Shown: positions 1 to 8,765, counted from the first letter of the stretch. The stretch is 64,000 nucleotides of DNA from Mesorhizobium sp. CA14 (GCF_020165195.1 NZ_JAIUHR010000008.1:62001-126000), one strand, 5' to 3'. Translations and numbers: made by a program. The notes: generated from the sequence alone by a model not told the origin.

Positions 1-1
1 C

Positions 2-103
2 CTGTCCGCCGCCATTCAAGTGGCCTCGCGCGCCATCTCAACCCTGCCCCGCGACTATGGCGGGCCGATCCAATTCGAGGATGCCGCCCATGAGCGCGCT
101 TGA
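2..103 (+). CDS. C-terminal end of an upstream gene (partial, unrecognised)
   Basis: An open frame enters from the left edge and reads 33 codons to a TGA at 101-103, ending ...FEDAAHERA. It overlaps the start of the following ABC ATPase by 14 nt, which suggests translational coupling in one operon. Too little is present to name the product. Sugar-transport operons often place an oxidoreductase or permease here, but that is only context. Confidence 0.5.
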   Translation: MSAAIQVASRAISTLPRDYGGPIQFEDAAHERA

Positions 104-1166
104 AATCCGCGATGTCCGCAAGAACTACGGCAGCGTCGAGACGCTGAAAGGCATCGACATCGCGCTCGAGAACGGCGAGTTCCTGGTGCTGCTCGGCTCT
201 TCGGGCTGCGGCAAGTCCACCTTGCTCAACATCATCGCCGGTCTCGCCGAAGCAACCAGCGGCGACGTGCTGATCGGTGGTCGGTCGGTGCTTGGCGTGC
301 ATCCGAAGAACCGCGACATCGCCATGGTCTTCCAGTCCTACGCGCTCTATCCGAACCTGACCGTCGGCCGCAACATCGGCTTCGGCCTGGAGATGCGGAA
401 GGTTCCCGCCGCCGAGCGCGACAAGGCGGTGCGCGAGGCGGCGAAGCTTTTGCAGATCGAGAACCTGCTCGACCGCAAGCCCGGCCAGCTCTCCGGCGGT
501 CAGCGCCAGCGCGTCGCCATCGGCCGGGCGCTGGTGCGCAAGCCGCAGGTCTTCCTGTTCGACGAGCCGCTCTCCAATCTCGACGCCAAGCTGCGTCTGG
601 AAATGCGCACCGAATTGAAGCGCCTGCACGAGATGCTGCGCACCACGGTCGTCTACGTCACCCATGACCAGATCGAGGCGATGACGCTGGCGACCCGCAT
701 CGCCGTCATGCGCGACGGCCGCATCGAACAGCTGGGCACCCCGGAGGAGATCTACAACCAGCCCGCGACGCTCTATGTCGCGGGCTTCGTCGGCGCGCCT
801 TCGATGAACATGCTGGAAGCGGTTGTCGAGGACGGCAAGCTCGCGATCGTCGGCACGGATGCGCGGCTGGCGCTGCCGGCATGCTACGCGGGCATGGTCC
901 GCGACGGCGCTTCGGTTGTCGCCGGGATCAGGCCCGAGGCGCTCCGCCTTGGTCTGGGCGGCGGCGCCGAATTGTCGCTGCCGGTCGAGATCGATGTCGT
1001 TGAACTGACGGGACCGGAACAGGTTACCACAGCCCGGGTCGGCGCGCAGAAATTGACGGCAACCTTGCCGCCGCAGGCCCGCGTCGCCAAGGGCCAGCCA
1101 TGCGCTTTTGTCTTCGATGCGGCGGCGTTGCGCCTGTTCGATCCGGCTACCGGCAAGGCTTTCTGA
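90..1166 (+). CDS. ABC transporter ATP-binding protein, MalK/UgpC type
   Basis: Energises import of a carbohydrate or polyol at the inner membrane. From ATG 90 the protein is 358 aa: Walker A GSSGCGKST at about residues 36-44, Q-loop VFQSYALYP, signature LSGGQRQRVAIGRAL, Walker B VFLFDEPLSNLD, H-loop VTHDQ, then a TOBE-like C-terminal domain of about 110 residues as in MalK and UgpC. The start at 90 is preferred over ATGs at 57 and 81 because GAGG (77-80) lies 9 nt upstream of it and MSALEIRDVRKNYG matches the usual family N-terminus. Permeases and binding protein must lie left of the window, so the substrate is unknown. Confidence 0.9.
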   Translation: MSALEIRDVRKNYGSVETLKGIDIALENGEFLVLLGSSGCGKSTLLNIIAGLAEATSGDVLIGGRSVLGVHPKNRDIAMVFQSYALYPNLTVGRNIGFGLEMRKVPAAERDKAVREAAKLLQIENLLDRKPGQLSGGQRQRVAIGRALVRKPQVFLFDEPLSNLDAKLRLEMRTELKRLHEMLRTTVVYVTHDQIEAMTLATRIAVMRDGRIEQLGTPEEIYNQPATLYVAGFVGAPSMNMLEAVVEDGKLAIVGTDARLALPACYAGMVRDGASVVAGIRPEALRLGLGGGAELSLPVEIDVVELTGPEQVTTARVGAQKLTATLPPQARVAKGQPCAFVFDAAALRLFDPATGKAF

Positions 1167-1207
1167 GCAATCGCCCGGCCACCCTTATGGCCTGATCGAT
1201 GGTCGAG

Positions 1208-1236
1208 CGGGTCAGCTCGCGGATGAGGCTGACCCG
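1208..1236. terminator. Perfect inverted repeat between convergent genes
   Basis: Arms CGGGTCAGC (1208-1216) and GCTGACCCG (1228-1236) are perfect 9-bp complements around an 11-nt loop, between the convergent ABC ATPase and aldehyde dehydrogenase genes. The position fits a bidirectional terminator, but there is no T-run, so it may act only as an mRNA 3'-end hairpin. Confidence 0.4.
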
Positions 1237-1247
1237 TCGCTTCGTCC

Positions 1248-2762
1248 TCAATCGATGTCGAACGACACGCCCTGCGCCAACGGCAACGCTTTCGAATAGT
1301 TCACCGTGTTGGTTGCGCGGCGCATATAGGCCTTCCAGGCGTCGGAGCCGCTCTCGCGGCCGCCGCCGGTCTCCTTCTCGCCGCCGAACGCCCCGCCGAT
1401 CTCGGCACCCGAGGTGCCGATATTGACGTTGGCGATACCGCAGTCCGAACCGTCGACGCCGAGGAAGCGTTCCGATTCCTGCAGGTCGCGCGTGAAGATC
1501 GAGGACGACAGGCCGGCGCCGACCGCATTGTGCTGCTCGAGCGCCTCGTCGAAATCGGTGTATCTCATCACATAGAGGATCGGCGCGAAGGTCTCTTCCG
1601 TCACGGGCGAGACCTGCTCCGGCATCTCGACCAGCGCCGGATGCACGTAGTAGGCGTCCGGATGGCCGTTTTCGACGCGCGTGCCGCCGGTCACCTTGCC
1701 GCCATGCGCTTGCGCTTCCTGCAGCGCCTTCTGCATGTTGTCGAAGGCCGCCTTGTCGATCAGCGGGCCGACCAGCGCCTTGCCTTCCAGCGGATTGCCG
1801 ACCGAAACCGTCTCATAAGCCTTCTTCAAGCGCGGCAAGAGCGCGTCATAGACGCTGTCATGCACGAACAGGCGCCTGAGCGTCGTGCAGCGCTGGCCGG
1901 CGGTGCCCATGGCGCCGAAGGCGATGGCTCTCAGCGCCATGTCGAGATCGGCGGTCGGACAGACGATACCGGCATTGTTGCCGCCGAGCTCCAGCACCGC
2001 GCGGGCAAAGCGCTTGGCAAGCCTGGGACCGACCTCGCGGCCCATGCGCGTCGAGCCGGTGGCCGAGACCAGCGGCACCTTCGGATGGTCGACCATCACC
2101 TCGCCGGCGGCGCGGTCGCCGATCAGCACCTGGAGCAGCCCTGCCGGCGCGTCCGCGCCGAAACGCCTTGCGGCGCGGTTGAAGATCGCCTCGCAGGCAA
2201 GCGCGGTCAGCGGCGTCTTTTCCGAGGGTTTCCACACCACCGCATCGCCGCAGACGAAGGCAAGGGCCGCGTTCCATGACCATACCGCGACCGGGAAATT
2301 GAAGGCCGAGATGACGCCCACGACGCCGAGCGGATGCCAGGTCTCCATCATGCGGTGTCCGGGACGTTCGGTGGCGATGGTGAGGCCATACAATTGCCGC
2401 GACAGACCGACGGCGAAATCGCAGATGTCGATCATCTCCTGGACTTCGCCCAGCCCCTCGGACGGGATCTTGCCGACCTCGATCGACACCAGCCGGCCGA
2501 GCTCGTCCTTATGCAAGCGCAGTTCCTCGCCCAGCAGCCGTACCAGCTCGCCCCGCTTCGGCCCCGGCACCAGCCGCCAGCTCTGGAAGGCCTTGTGCGC
2601 CGCATCGATGGCCTTGCCGGCGTCGGCCGCCGAGATAGACTTCAGCGCCGCGATCTGTTCGCCCGTCACCGGGCTGCGCACGATGAGGTCGCCTCCGACA
2701 AGCGCATCTCTGGCGACGCCCAGTTTCTCGAGAAGCGAGGCCGTTTCCTTGGCTAATGTCAT
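1248..2762 (-). CDS. amaB: Aldehyde dehydrogenase, ALDH7 / piperideine-6-carboxylate dehydrogenase type
   Basis: NAD(P)-dependent aldehyde dehydrogenase of 504 aa. General base Glu258 sits in LELGGNN and nucleophile Cys292 in GTAGQRCTTLRR. The C-terminal block GTSGAEIGGAFGGEKETGGG followed by GRESGSDAWKAYMRR is typical of ALDH7/AmaB enzymes, which oxidise alpha-aminoadipate semialdehyde (piperideine-6-carboxylate) to 2-aminoadipate in lysine catabolism. The ATG at 2762 is chosen because AAAGGG lies about 8 nt upstream; the longer in-frame start at 2858 adds an unrelated arginine-rich extension. The substrate is inferred from family features only. gcdH, which acts later in lysine degradation, is about 13 kb away in this window. 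Confidence 0.85.
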   Translation of the reverse strand: MTLAKETASLLEKLGVARDALVGGDLIVRSPVTGEQIAALKSISAADAGKAIDAAHKAFQSWRLVPGPKRGELVRLLGEELRLHKDELGRLVSIEVGKIPSEGLGEVQEMIDICDFAVGLSRQLYGLTIATERPGHRMMETWHPLGVVGVISAFNFPVAVWSWNAALAFVCGDAVVWKPSEKTPLTALACEAIFNRAARRFGADAPAGLLQVLIGDRAAGEVMVDHPKVPLVSATGSTRMGREVGPRLAKRFARAVLELGGNNAGIVCPTADLDMALRAIAFGAMGTAGQRCTTLRRLFVHDSVYDALLPRLKKAYETVSVGNPLEGKALVGPLIDKAAFDNMQKALQEAQAHGGKVTGGTRVENGHPDAYYVHPALVEMPEQVSPVTEETFAPILYVMRYTDFDEALEQHNAVGAGLSSSIFTRDLQESERFLGVDGSDCGIANVNIGTSGAEIGGAFGGEKETGGGRESGSDAWKAYMRRATNTVNYSKALPLAQGVSFDID

Positions 2763-2947
2763 TTTTTTATCCCTTTCAGATTCCCGCCCCTCACGAGGCG
2801 GTGAAACCATGCGCCATGCCTTGTCCGTGCCATCAGACACGTCCAGGCGCCTTTTCATGGCGTGGCATTACTCGTTTCGGGGAAAAACCGCCACCCCGGC
2901 ATGGTCCAAGGCCGGATCGCAAAATTGGGCCAGGCGGTGAAGCCGGA

Positions 2948-4222
2948 TCAACGGGCCTTCTGGATCGAGGACTTCTCTGCGCTTTCCTTGATCAGCCGGT
3001 CGATATGCATACGGATATGCGCCGCCTCGGCCGCGGTGTTGGCCAAAGCGATGGCGCGGTCGAAGGCGACACGTGCCTCCTCGTTGCGGCCAAGCTGCAT
3101 GAGCAGCCCGCCCCTCAAGCCGAAGAAGTGGAAATAGCCCGACAGCCGCTCTTCCAGCGGCTCGATCATGGCAAGCGCGGCTTCCGGGCCGCGTACCTTG
3201 CTGACCGCGACGGCGCGATTGAGCGTCACCACCGGCGAAGGCTGCATCTGCTCCAGCAGACCGTAGAGCAGGTCGATCTCGGTCCAGTCGGTATCTTCCG
3301 CCGTCGCCGCCCGCGCATGCAGCGCCGCGATCGCCGCCTGCACCTGGTAGGGACCGGGCTTGCGATGGCGCAGCGCCTTGTCGACCAGCGCCAAGCCCTC
3401 GTCGATCATCTTGCGGCTCCAGAGCGAGCGGTCCTGGTCCTCGAGCAGCACGACCTCGCCATTCTCGTCGAAGCGCGCCGGCGCGCGCGCATGCTGGAGA
3501 AGCAGCAGCGCCGTCAGCCCCATGATTTCTGGTTCCTGCTGGAACAGCCTGAGCAGCAGCCGGGCGAGCCGGATCGCCTCCTCGCACAGCGGCGCGCGGG
3601 CCGGCGCCTCCCCGCCATTGCTCGAATAGCCCTCGTTGAAGATCAGATAGACCATCGCGGTGACTGCGGCGAGCCGCTCCGAGCGCTCGACCGCGCCCGG
3701 CGTTTCGAACGGCACGCCGGCATCGGCAATGCGCGCCTTGGCGCGGGTGATGCGCTGTTCCATGGCGCTCTCGCCGACCAGGAAGGCGCGCGCGATCTGC
3801 TTGACGGTGAGGCCGGAGACGATGCGCAGCGCCACCGCGATCTGCTGCGTTGCCGGCAGATCCGGATGGCAGCAGATGAACAGAAGCCGCAGGATGTCGT
3901 CGCGGTAATGCGCGCCGTCCAGCCGCTCGGCCATGTCGCTCTCGGCGTCCTCCAGATCGGACACCTGGTCTTCCTCCGGCATCGGCGCCTGCTTGGCGCG
4001 CTTGCGCACCGCGTCGATGCCGCTGTTGCGGCCGACGAAGATCAGCCAGGCGGCCGGATCGCGCGGCGGCCCGTTCTTCGGCCAGTTCTTGAGCGCCCTC
4101 AGGCACGCGTCCTGGAAAGCCTCTTCCGCGGCGTCGAGGTCCCGGAAGTAGCGCAGCAGCGCGCCCATCGCCTGCGGACGGGCGTTGCTGATTGCGGTGC
4201 TTATCCAGGCGAGCTCTGTCAT
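2948..4222 (-). CDS. ECF sigma factor with C-terminal TPR-like extension (ECF42 type)
   Basis: A 424-aa sigma-70-family factor. Sigma region 2 covers about residues 10-75 (FRDLDAAEEAFQDACLRALKNWP) and region 4 about 110-170 (LTVKQIARAFLVGESAMEQRITRAKARI). About 250 further residues of helical, TPR-like sequence follow (for example TLNRAVAVSKVRGPEAALAM, then LRGGLLMQLGRNEEARVAFDRA). Sigma factors of this build, next to DGPF/YCII proteins and without an anti-sigma gene, form group ECF42, where the extension is thought to control activity. The ATG overlaps the upstream YCII gene's stop as ATGA (4219-4222), so the two are translationally coupled. The inducing signal is not visible. Confidence 0.88.
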   Translation of the reverse strand: MTELAWISTAISNARPQAMGALLRYFRDLDAAEEAFQDACLRALKNWPKNGPPRDPAAWLIFVGRNSGIDAVRKRAKQAPMPEEDQVSDLEDAESDMAERLDGAHYRDDILRLLFICCHPDLPATQQIAVALRIVSGLTVKQIARAFLVGESAMEQRITRAKARIADAGVPFETPGAVERSERLAAVTAMVYLIFNEGYSSNGGEAPARAPLCEEAIRLARLLLRLFQQEPEIMGLTALLLLQHARAPARFDENGEVVLLEDQDRSLWSRKMIDEGLALVDKALRHRKPGPYQVQAAIAALHARAATAEDTDWTEIDLLYGLLEQMQPSPVVTLNRAVAVSKVRGPEAALAMIEPLEERLSGYFHFFGLRGGLLMQLGRNEEARVAFDRAIALANTAAEAAHIRMHIDRLIKESAEKSSIQKAR

Positions 4223-4593
4223 ACCGCGACCTTTGTCGGATTAAAGACCGAAACCGGCCGGATCTCGTAGGAGCCGCCGCTCGGATTGACCTCGGAGAGC
4301 TCGCGCGCGAATTCGACGGCTTCGTCGAGATCGTTGCATTCGAGCGTGTAGAAGCCGAGGAATTGTTCCTTGGTCTCGGCGAACGGACCGTCGAGCACGA
4401 TCGACTCTCCCTTGACCTTTCGCAGTGTCGTGGCCGCCGTCGTCGGCAAAAGCCGCGCCACCGGCCCCAGCCGGCCGGCCTTGGCATATTTGTCCTGCAC
4501 GTTGAGGAGCTTTGCCATGACCTCGTCGTCCTGTTCCTTGCTCCAGGAGCAGACGACGTCTTCGGAGGCGTAGCAGAGGATGGCGTAGAGCAT
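4219..4593 (-). CDS. YCII-related DGPF-domain protein
   Basis: A 124-aa YCII-family (dimeric alpha/beta barrel) protein carrying the hallmark LDGPFAETKEQF. Such proteins are the constant partners of ECF42 sigma factors and usually their targets; their chemistry is unknown. The start at 4593 (MLYAILCYASED) is supported by GGAAAGGACG just upstream; the longer in-frame extension to 4728 runs through the promoter region and is rejected. The gene is first in a two-gene operon with the sigma factor and overlaps it by 4 nt. Confidence 0.88.
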   Translation of the reverse strand: MLYAILCYASEDVVCSWSKEQDDEVMAKLLNVQDKYAKAGRLGPVARLLPTTAATTLRKVKGESIVLDGPFAETKEQFLGFYTLECNDLDEAVEFARELSEVNPSGGSYEIRPVSVFNPTKVAV

Positions 4594-4597
4594 GGTG

Positions 4598-4643
4598 CGT
4601 CCTTTCCGTATCAAAGGACGCGACACTAGGACCCTTCCCGACA
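4598..4643 (-). promoter_or_regulatory. Candidate ECF-type promoter, overlapping a perfect inverted repeat, before the YCII-sigma operon
   Basis: On the minus strand TGTC (4640-4643) is followed after exactly 19 nt by CGTC (4617-4620), the geometry of ECF41/42-like promoters (TGTC at -35, CGTC at -10). This would start transcription near 4611 and give a very short leader. The CGTC is also in one arm of a perfect 8-bp inverted repeat, AAAGGACG/CGTCCTTT (4598-4605 and 4613-4620), whose other arm contains the Shine-Dalgarno sequence. Self-activation by the sigma factor is inferred from the family. Confidence 0.5.
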
Positions 4644-4703
4644 CGAGGTCGATAAAAAAATTAATCGAGGGATCACGGATCTGGCGATCTTTGCGCCTGC
4701 CTG

Positions 4704-5795
4704 TCAGGCGCCGCGCGCCTGCAGCCATCTGAGCACCAGCGTTTCTTCCTCGTCCAGGCCGGGTATCAGGCGTTTGCGCTTGTTGGCCTCTGCCATTTCG
4801 TCAAGCAGGCGCCCTTTGCTCCAGGCCTCGAACACCAGCGGATGGATGTAGCATTTGCGGCAAACCGCCCGGGTATTGCCCAACCGCTCGGCGACCTTGT
4901 CGACGACGCTGTTGATGACCCGGTTTTGCTGCGTTTTGCTTTCCGGCAGCTCGGTCCCGGCAAACAGCGACGCCGCATGGATCGTGCCGCCCCAGGTGCG
5001 GAAATGCTTTGAGCTGAATTCGGCGCCGGATGCCTCGCGAATATAGCGGTTGACGTCCTCCGAGCGCACCGGCCGCCGGTCGCCGTTCTCGTCGAGATAT
5101 TGGAACAGCTTCTGTCCGGGCAAATCCTGGGCGCCGCGCACGACCTTGGCGATGCGGCGATCGACCAGCTTCAGCTTCCATTCCTTGCCCGACTTGCCCT
5201 TGAAGGCGAAGCGCAGGCTGGATCCGGTGATCTCGACATGGCGGTCGCGCAGCGTGGTCAGTCCGAAGCTCTTGTTATCGCGTGCATAGGCCGCGTTGCC
5301 GATGCGGATCATTGTGTTGTCGAGCAACCAGACCACCGAGGCGACGACGCGCTCCATCGGCAGCCCGTGCCGGCGCAGATCGGCATCGATCTGCCGCCTG
5401 AGAGTGGGCAGGCTTTCCGCGAAAGCAACGAGGCTGGAATATTTGACGCCGTCGCGTTCCTCGGTCCATTGCGGGTGATAACGGTACTGCTTGCGGCCGC
5501 GCTGATCCCGGCCTGTTGCCTGGATATGGCCGTCCGGATCGGGTGATATCCACACATCCGTCCAGGCCGGCGGTATGACGATCGCCTTGATGCGGGCCAC
5601 CGTCGTTTCGTCGACGGTTCCGCCATCGGCCGCCAGATAGGAAAATCCCGTGCCTTTCCGCAATCTGCGTATGCCGGGATCGGCATCGCTTACATAGTTG
5701 AGCGACGTGCTCTGGGCCGAGCTGTTAGCGCCGTTCCCTCGTGTTTCCTCGGCCCGCGTCGAACGGTCCGAAGGCGATTGTGAATGCTGCAACAT
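4704..5795 (-). CDS. DNA topoisomerase IB, poxvirus/bacterial type
   Basis: Relaxes supercoiled DNA through a 3'-phosphotyrosyl intermediate. The 363-aa protein has the N-terminal lobe (WTDVWISPDPDGHIQATGRD), catalytic Arg in TTLRDRHVEI, Lys in FAFKGKSGKEW, Arg in SSKHFRTWGGT, and nucleophile Tyr316 in VCRKCYIHP. The position nine residues before Tyr, a His in vaccinia enzyme, is Asn here (LGNTRAV), as I recall for other bacterial TopIB enzymes. It stands alone between unrelated genes on the same strand. Rhizobia commonly carry such genes as accessories; the cellular role is unclear. Confidence 0.9.
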   Translation of the reverse strand: MLQHSQSPSDRSTRAEETRGNGANSSAQSTSLNYVSDADPGIRRLRKGTGFSYLAADGGTVDETTVARIKAIVIPPAWTDVWISPDPDGHIQATGRDQRGRKQYRYHPQWTEERDGVKYSSLVAFAESLPTLRRQIDADLRRHGLPMERVVASVVWLLDNTMIRIGNAAYARDNKSFGLTTLRDRHVEITGSSLRFAFKGKSGKEWKLKLVDRRIAKVVRGAQDLPGQKLFQYLDENGDRRPVRSEDVNRYIREASGAEFSSKHFRTWGGTIHAASLFAGTELPESKTQQNRVINSVVDKVAERLGNTRAVCRKCYIHPLVFEAWSKGRLLDEMAEANKRKRLIPGLDEEETLVLRWLQARGA

Positions 5796-5858
5796 GCCGG
5801 CTCCGCGAAATGGCCCGTAGATAAAGCCGCGCGCCGATGACTGGTTCCGAAAGGGGTT

Positions 5859-5969
5859 TCAGTCTCGATGGTTGGTGGATAGATCGCCGAAGACGGCGAC
5901 GATCTTGCGCCGCGACCAAAGCCATCGGCGACGCCGCCGGGGCGGCGGCTTCATTTCGATGGTGATCAT
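5859..5969 (-). CDS. Small basic 36-aa ORF coupled to the glycosyltransferases
   Basis: The ATG at 5969 overlaps the stop of the upstream glycosyltransferase as ATGA, and AAGGGCAGG lies just before it. The 36 codons begin MITIEMKPPPRRRRRWLWSR and end FGDLSTNHRD. The product is strongly basic with a tryptophan-containing middle. I recognise no family. Coupling and ribosome-binding site support translation; conservation cannot be judged here. Confidence 0.4.
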   Translation of the reverse strand: MITIEMKPPPRRRRRWLWSRRKIVAVFGDLSTNHRD

Positions 5970-6838
5970 CGCCTGCCCTTCGTCGTGTCGCCATACCGGG
6001 CGCCCACCGATGCCCCCAGCGATTTGGCGAACAATGCCAGCCACACGATCGGCAGCGACAGCCTTGCGAAGGTTCTATCCTTGCCGGACAACCCTTCCTT
6101 GACCAGCTTGCCGACATTGCGCCGGTCGCGGAAAACCTTCCGGAACGGACGCACGGGTTTTTCGGCCTGGATAGACCGGAGATAGGCGCCATAGCGGCGC
6201 CCGCGGCGATACTGGTCGGCAAGCAAGCCGAACAGGCTCGTCTCGTTGCGATGAACGGTCAGGACCCTCGGTTCCCAGACCGGCCGCAAAGCCTCGGGCA
6301 GCCTGGCCATGAATTCGGTGTCTTCTCCAGACGTCATTCGCTCGTCGAACATCCCGTATCGGTCGAACAGCTTCCGGTCGAACGAAACGCCGTAGCGCTG
6401 CGCCTTCCCGGCCGAAAGACCGGGCAGGCGTCGCATATAGGTGACGAGATGCGCCGCGCAGGCGACCAGATTGCGCGGGTGGCTGTTGAGGACGGCGCTC
6501 GCCACAGCCGCAGCACCCTCCCGGTGATGCTGCAGCCGGATTTCAGCCCATTGCGGACAGGCCAGGCAATCGTCGGCGAGAAAGGCAACGAACGGAGCTT
6601 GCGTTGCAGCGATGCCGCGATTTCGCGCAGCGCCGGCAAACAATCGCTCCTCGACATCGATCGCTGTTGCGTCCATACCGCAATCGGCAAGCAGCGCCTT
6701 GGCGTTGCCGCCGCCGGAATTCACGACCACGATTTCTAGCGCAATATTCTGGTCGAGAATGGACCTTACCGCGGCCGCCAGCGCGGCCGGTGCCCGCAAA
6801 CCAATCACCACGACCGCGAGATCCGGCCTCTCGGCCAT
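5966..6838 (-). CDS. Family-2 glycosyltransferase
   Basis: A 290-aa GT-A-fold enzyme that should move a sugar from a nucleotide-sugar donor to a glycan. It opens with AVVVIGLRAPAALAAAVRSI, has an acidic metal-binding stretch (FLADDCLACPQW) and a later region GMFDERMTSGEDTEFMARL, typical of family 2. The start at 6838 (MAERPDLAVVVIG) is chosen because it overlaps the upstream glycosyltransferase stop as TGATG; the 86-residue in-frame extension is arginine-rich shadow sequence. No membrane segments stand out. Acceptor and donor are unknown. Confidence 0.82.
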   Translation of the reverse strand: MAERPDLAVVVIGLRAPAALAAAVRSILDQNIALEIVVVNSGGGNAKALLADCGMDATAIDVEERLFAGAARNRGIAATQAPFVAFLADDCLACPQWAEIRLQHHREGAAAVASAVLNSHPRNLVACAAHLVTYMRRLPGLSAGKAQRYGVSFDRKLFDRYGMFDERMTSGEDTEFMARLPEALRPVWEPRVLTVHRNETSLFGLLADQYRRGRRYGAYLRSIQAEKPVRPFRKVFRDRRNVGKLVKEGLSGKDRTFARLSLPIVWLALFAKSLGASVGARYGDTTKGRR

Positions 6839-7815
6839 CAGGCGCGTTGCAGTTGGGCGGCCGGTGCCGAGATCCGGCGCCGCAGCGCGATCTTCAGCCG
6901 ATAGCGCATGCAGCGCCAGACATTCGCCCCCGCCCTTGGCGCGGCTTCGGCCACGCGGAGGAATCTTGCCGCCATGTCGAAATCGCCGCGTGCATAATGA
7001 ACCCGCGCGATCTTCAAAGCGACGACGCCTTCCCTGGTCTTGAGCGATCGCTCCGGGATGCCGCAGGACCGGAGCCGGCGCAGCGCCAGGCGCCATTCGA
7101 GAAAGCGCGCGGCAGGCCTGACCGTGAAACGATCTTCGGAACGCTCAGCCGACACAAAATAGACGAAGACGGGCTGTGTCACGATCGCGAGCGAAGCCTT
7201 GGTCATCACGCGCGCCCAAAACAGCGTGTCCTCGTCATAGGCAAGGCCGGTCGCGAATCTTGTTTCGCCGACAGCCCGCCGCGACACCAGCGCGCTGCCG
7301 ACCGCGATCGACCGTATCCGCCCTTCGAGATAGGCGCAGGCATTGGCCGGTCCGCTTGCCGTGTAGCCGCCCGGCAGCTTGGTCGACCGCTCCTCGCCAT
7401 CGACTCTCCGGCGGTAGGCGCCGACCACCAAGTCCGCCCCTGGTTCCGCCACGGCCTCGGCCAGCAGTGCGCGCAGGCCACCTTCCAAATGGAGGTCGTC
7501 GGCATCGATCATATACATCCAGGGAAAGCGGGCCTGCTCCAGCGCCAGATTCCTGGAGCCGCCGGCGTCGCGGCAGCTCGATTTGATGACGCGCAGCGGC
7601 AACGCAAACCGCAACGCCGCTTCCAAGGCGACGGCCGCGGTGGCGTCGGACGACGAATCGTCGACCAGCAGCACCTCGCCGATGATTTCTTTTTCCGATG
7701 CCAGCGAAGCGAGCGTCCGGGCAATCGTCCGAGCCGCATCATGTGCCGGAATGATGACGCTTACCGCTTCCAATCCGCCTCCGCGCCACAGCCACGCAGG
7801 CGCGCCCCCCGTCAA
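6838..7815 (-). CDS. Family-2 glycosyltransferase
   Basis: A 325-aa GT-A glycosyltransferase with the N-terminal nucleotide-binding pattern AVSVIIPAHDAARTIARTL, LLVDDSSSDAT, and the metal-binding DxD in WMYMIDADDLHLEGGL. It is the first gene of a coupled pair with the next glycosyltransferase. The ATG at 7815 is used; a TTG 15 codons later (LEAVSVIIPAHD), preceded by GGAGG, is a plausible alternative start. The pair probably decorates a surface polysaccharide or glycoprotein, but no linked polysaccharide genes are in view. Confidence 0.85.
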   Translation of the reverse strand: MTGGAPAWLWRGGGLEAVSVIIPAHDAARTIARTLASLASEKEIIGEVLLVDDSSSDATAAVALEAALRFALPLRVIKSSCRDAGGSRNLALEQARFPWMYMIDADDLHLEGGLRALLAEAVAEPGADLVVGAYRRRVDGEERSTKLPGGYTASGPANACAYLEGRIRSIAVGSALVSRRAVGETRFATGLAYDEDTLFWARVMTKASLAIVTQPVFVYFVSAERSEDRFTVRPAARFLEWRLALRRLRSCGIPERSLKTREGVVALKIARVHYARGDFDMAARFLRVAEAAPRAGANVWRCMRYRLKIALRRRISAPAAQLQRA

Positions 7816-7879
7816 TCCCGTGCCCAGGATACCGACGGCAGGCGCATTTGAGAAGCGCCCACAAGCGATCGGGTTGTCG

Positions 7880-8764
7880 TTACACCTTTTCGACGGCGAC
7901 CGGGATGACGTCGACGGCTTGCTCGCCGACCTGGCCGCCGGTGGTCTTCAGCACGCCGACGATCGGCGCCACGTCGGAATAGTCGCGGCCGTAGCCGACC
8001 GTGATATGGTCGTTGCTCGCCCGCATGCCGTTGGTCGGGTCGAATTCCTGCCAGCCGGCGTCGCGCCCGCACCAGGCCTTGACCCAGGCATGCATGGCAT
8101 CCGCGCCTTCGAGCCGGGGCTTGCCCTTGGGTGGAATCGTGCGCAGGAAGCCGCTGACGTAACCTGCCGGAATGCCAAGCCCACGCAAGCCCGCGATCAT
8201 GATATGCGAGAAATCCTGGCAGACCCCGCGCTTTAGGGCAAAGGCGTCGCTGGCCCGCGTCTGAACCGTCGTCGCCTTGCCGTCATAGGCGAAATCGCGA
8301 TGGATGCGGTTGCAGAGACCGGTCGCCGTGGCGACCACCGAGGAGGCCAGGCTTTCCCGCGCATAGACGGTGATCGCCGGATCAATGCCGACATGATCGC
8401 TGGCGGCGAGGAAATGATGCGGCGCGGAGGGCGATAACGACCGCACCATATCCAGTTCCGACCTCAGCCCGCCGATGTCGGGCGAGACATCGAGGCCCGG
8501 CTCCGGCCGCGAGACCGAAACGCGAGCGCTCATGCGGATGTCGAGCGTCTCATGCGCCTCGCGAAAAGCGATCGAGGTGACGTTGTTGCCGAAGAAATCG
8601 GAAAAATCGGCACGTTCGGCCGGCGGCGGCTGGAAGGACAGCGAGGCCGCGATGACGCGCTGCACCCCGGCAATCGTCTGCGGCATCACGCGCACCTGAT
8701 GCCGTCCGCCGCCGGCGGCAGCCGCATAATCGTAGTGCAACAGGAGTTTGATGTCGTAGAGCAT
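7880..8764 (-). CDS. Transglutaminase-like cysteine peptidase-fold protein
   Basis: A 294-aa protein with an N-terminal beta-rich domain (MLYDIKLLLHYDY) and a transglutaminase core. The catalytic triad is visible: Cys182 in GVCQDFSHIM, His225 in AMHAWVKAWC and Asp242 in FDPTNG. The family hydrolyses or forms isopeptide-type bonds. It is the third gene of an operon with the ATP-grasp/alpha-E fusion and a large DUF2126 transglutaminase. The start at 8764 matches the family N-terminus; a longer in-frame reading runs into palindromic repeat sequence abutting the ATG. Confidence 0.85.
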   Translation of the reverse strand: MLYDIKLLLHYDYAAAAGGGRHQVRVMPQTIAGVQRVIAASLSFQPPPAERADFSDFFGNNVTSIAFREAHETLDIRMSARVSVSRPEPGLDVSPDIGGLRSELDMVRSLSPSAPHHFLAASDHVGIDPAITVYARESLASSVVATATGLCNRIHRDFAYDGKATTVQTRASDAFALKRGVCQDFSHIMIAGLRGLGIPAGYVSGFLRTIPPKGKPRLEGADAMHAWVKAWCGRDAGWQEFDPTNGMRASNDHITVGYGRDYSDVAPIVGVLKTTGGQVGEQAVDVIPVAVEKV

Positions 8765-8765
8765 T

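Noticed and set aside
2756..4270. Plus-strand open frame of 504 codons
   Set aside because: Antisense to the ECF sigma factor, which has clear domains.
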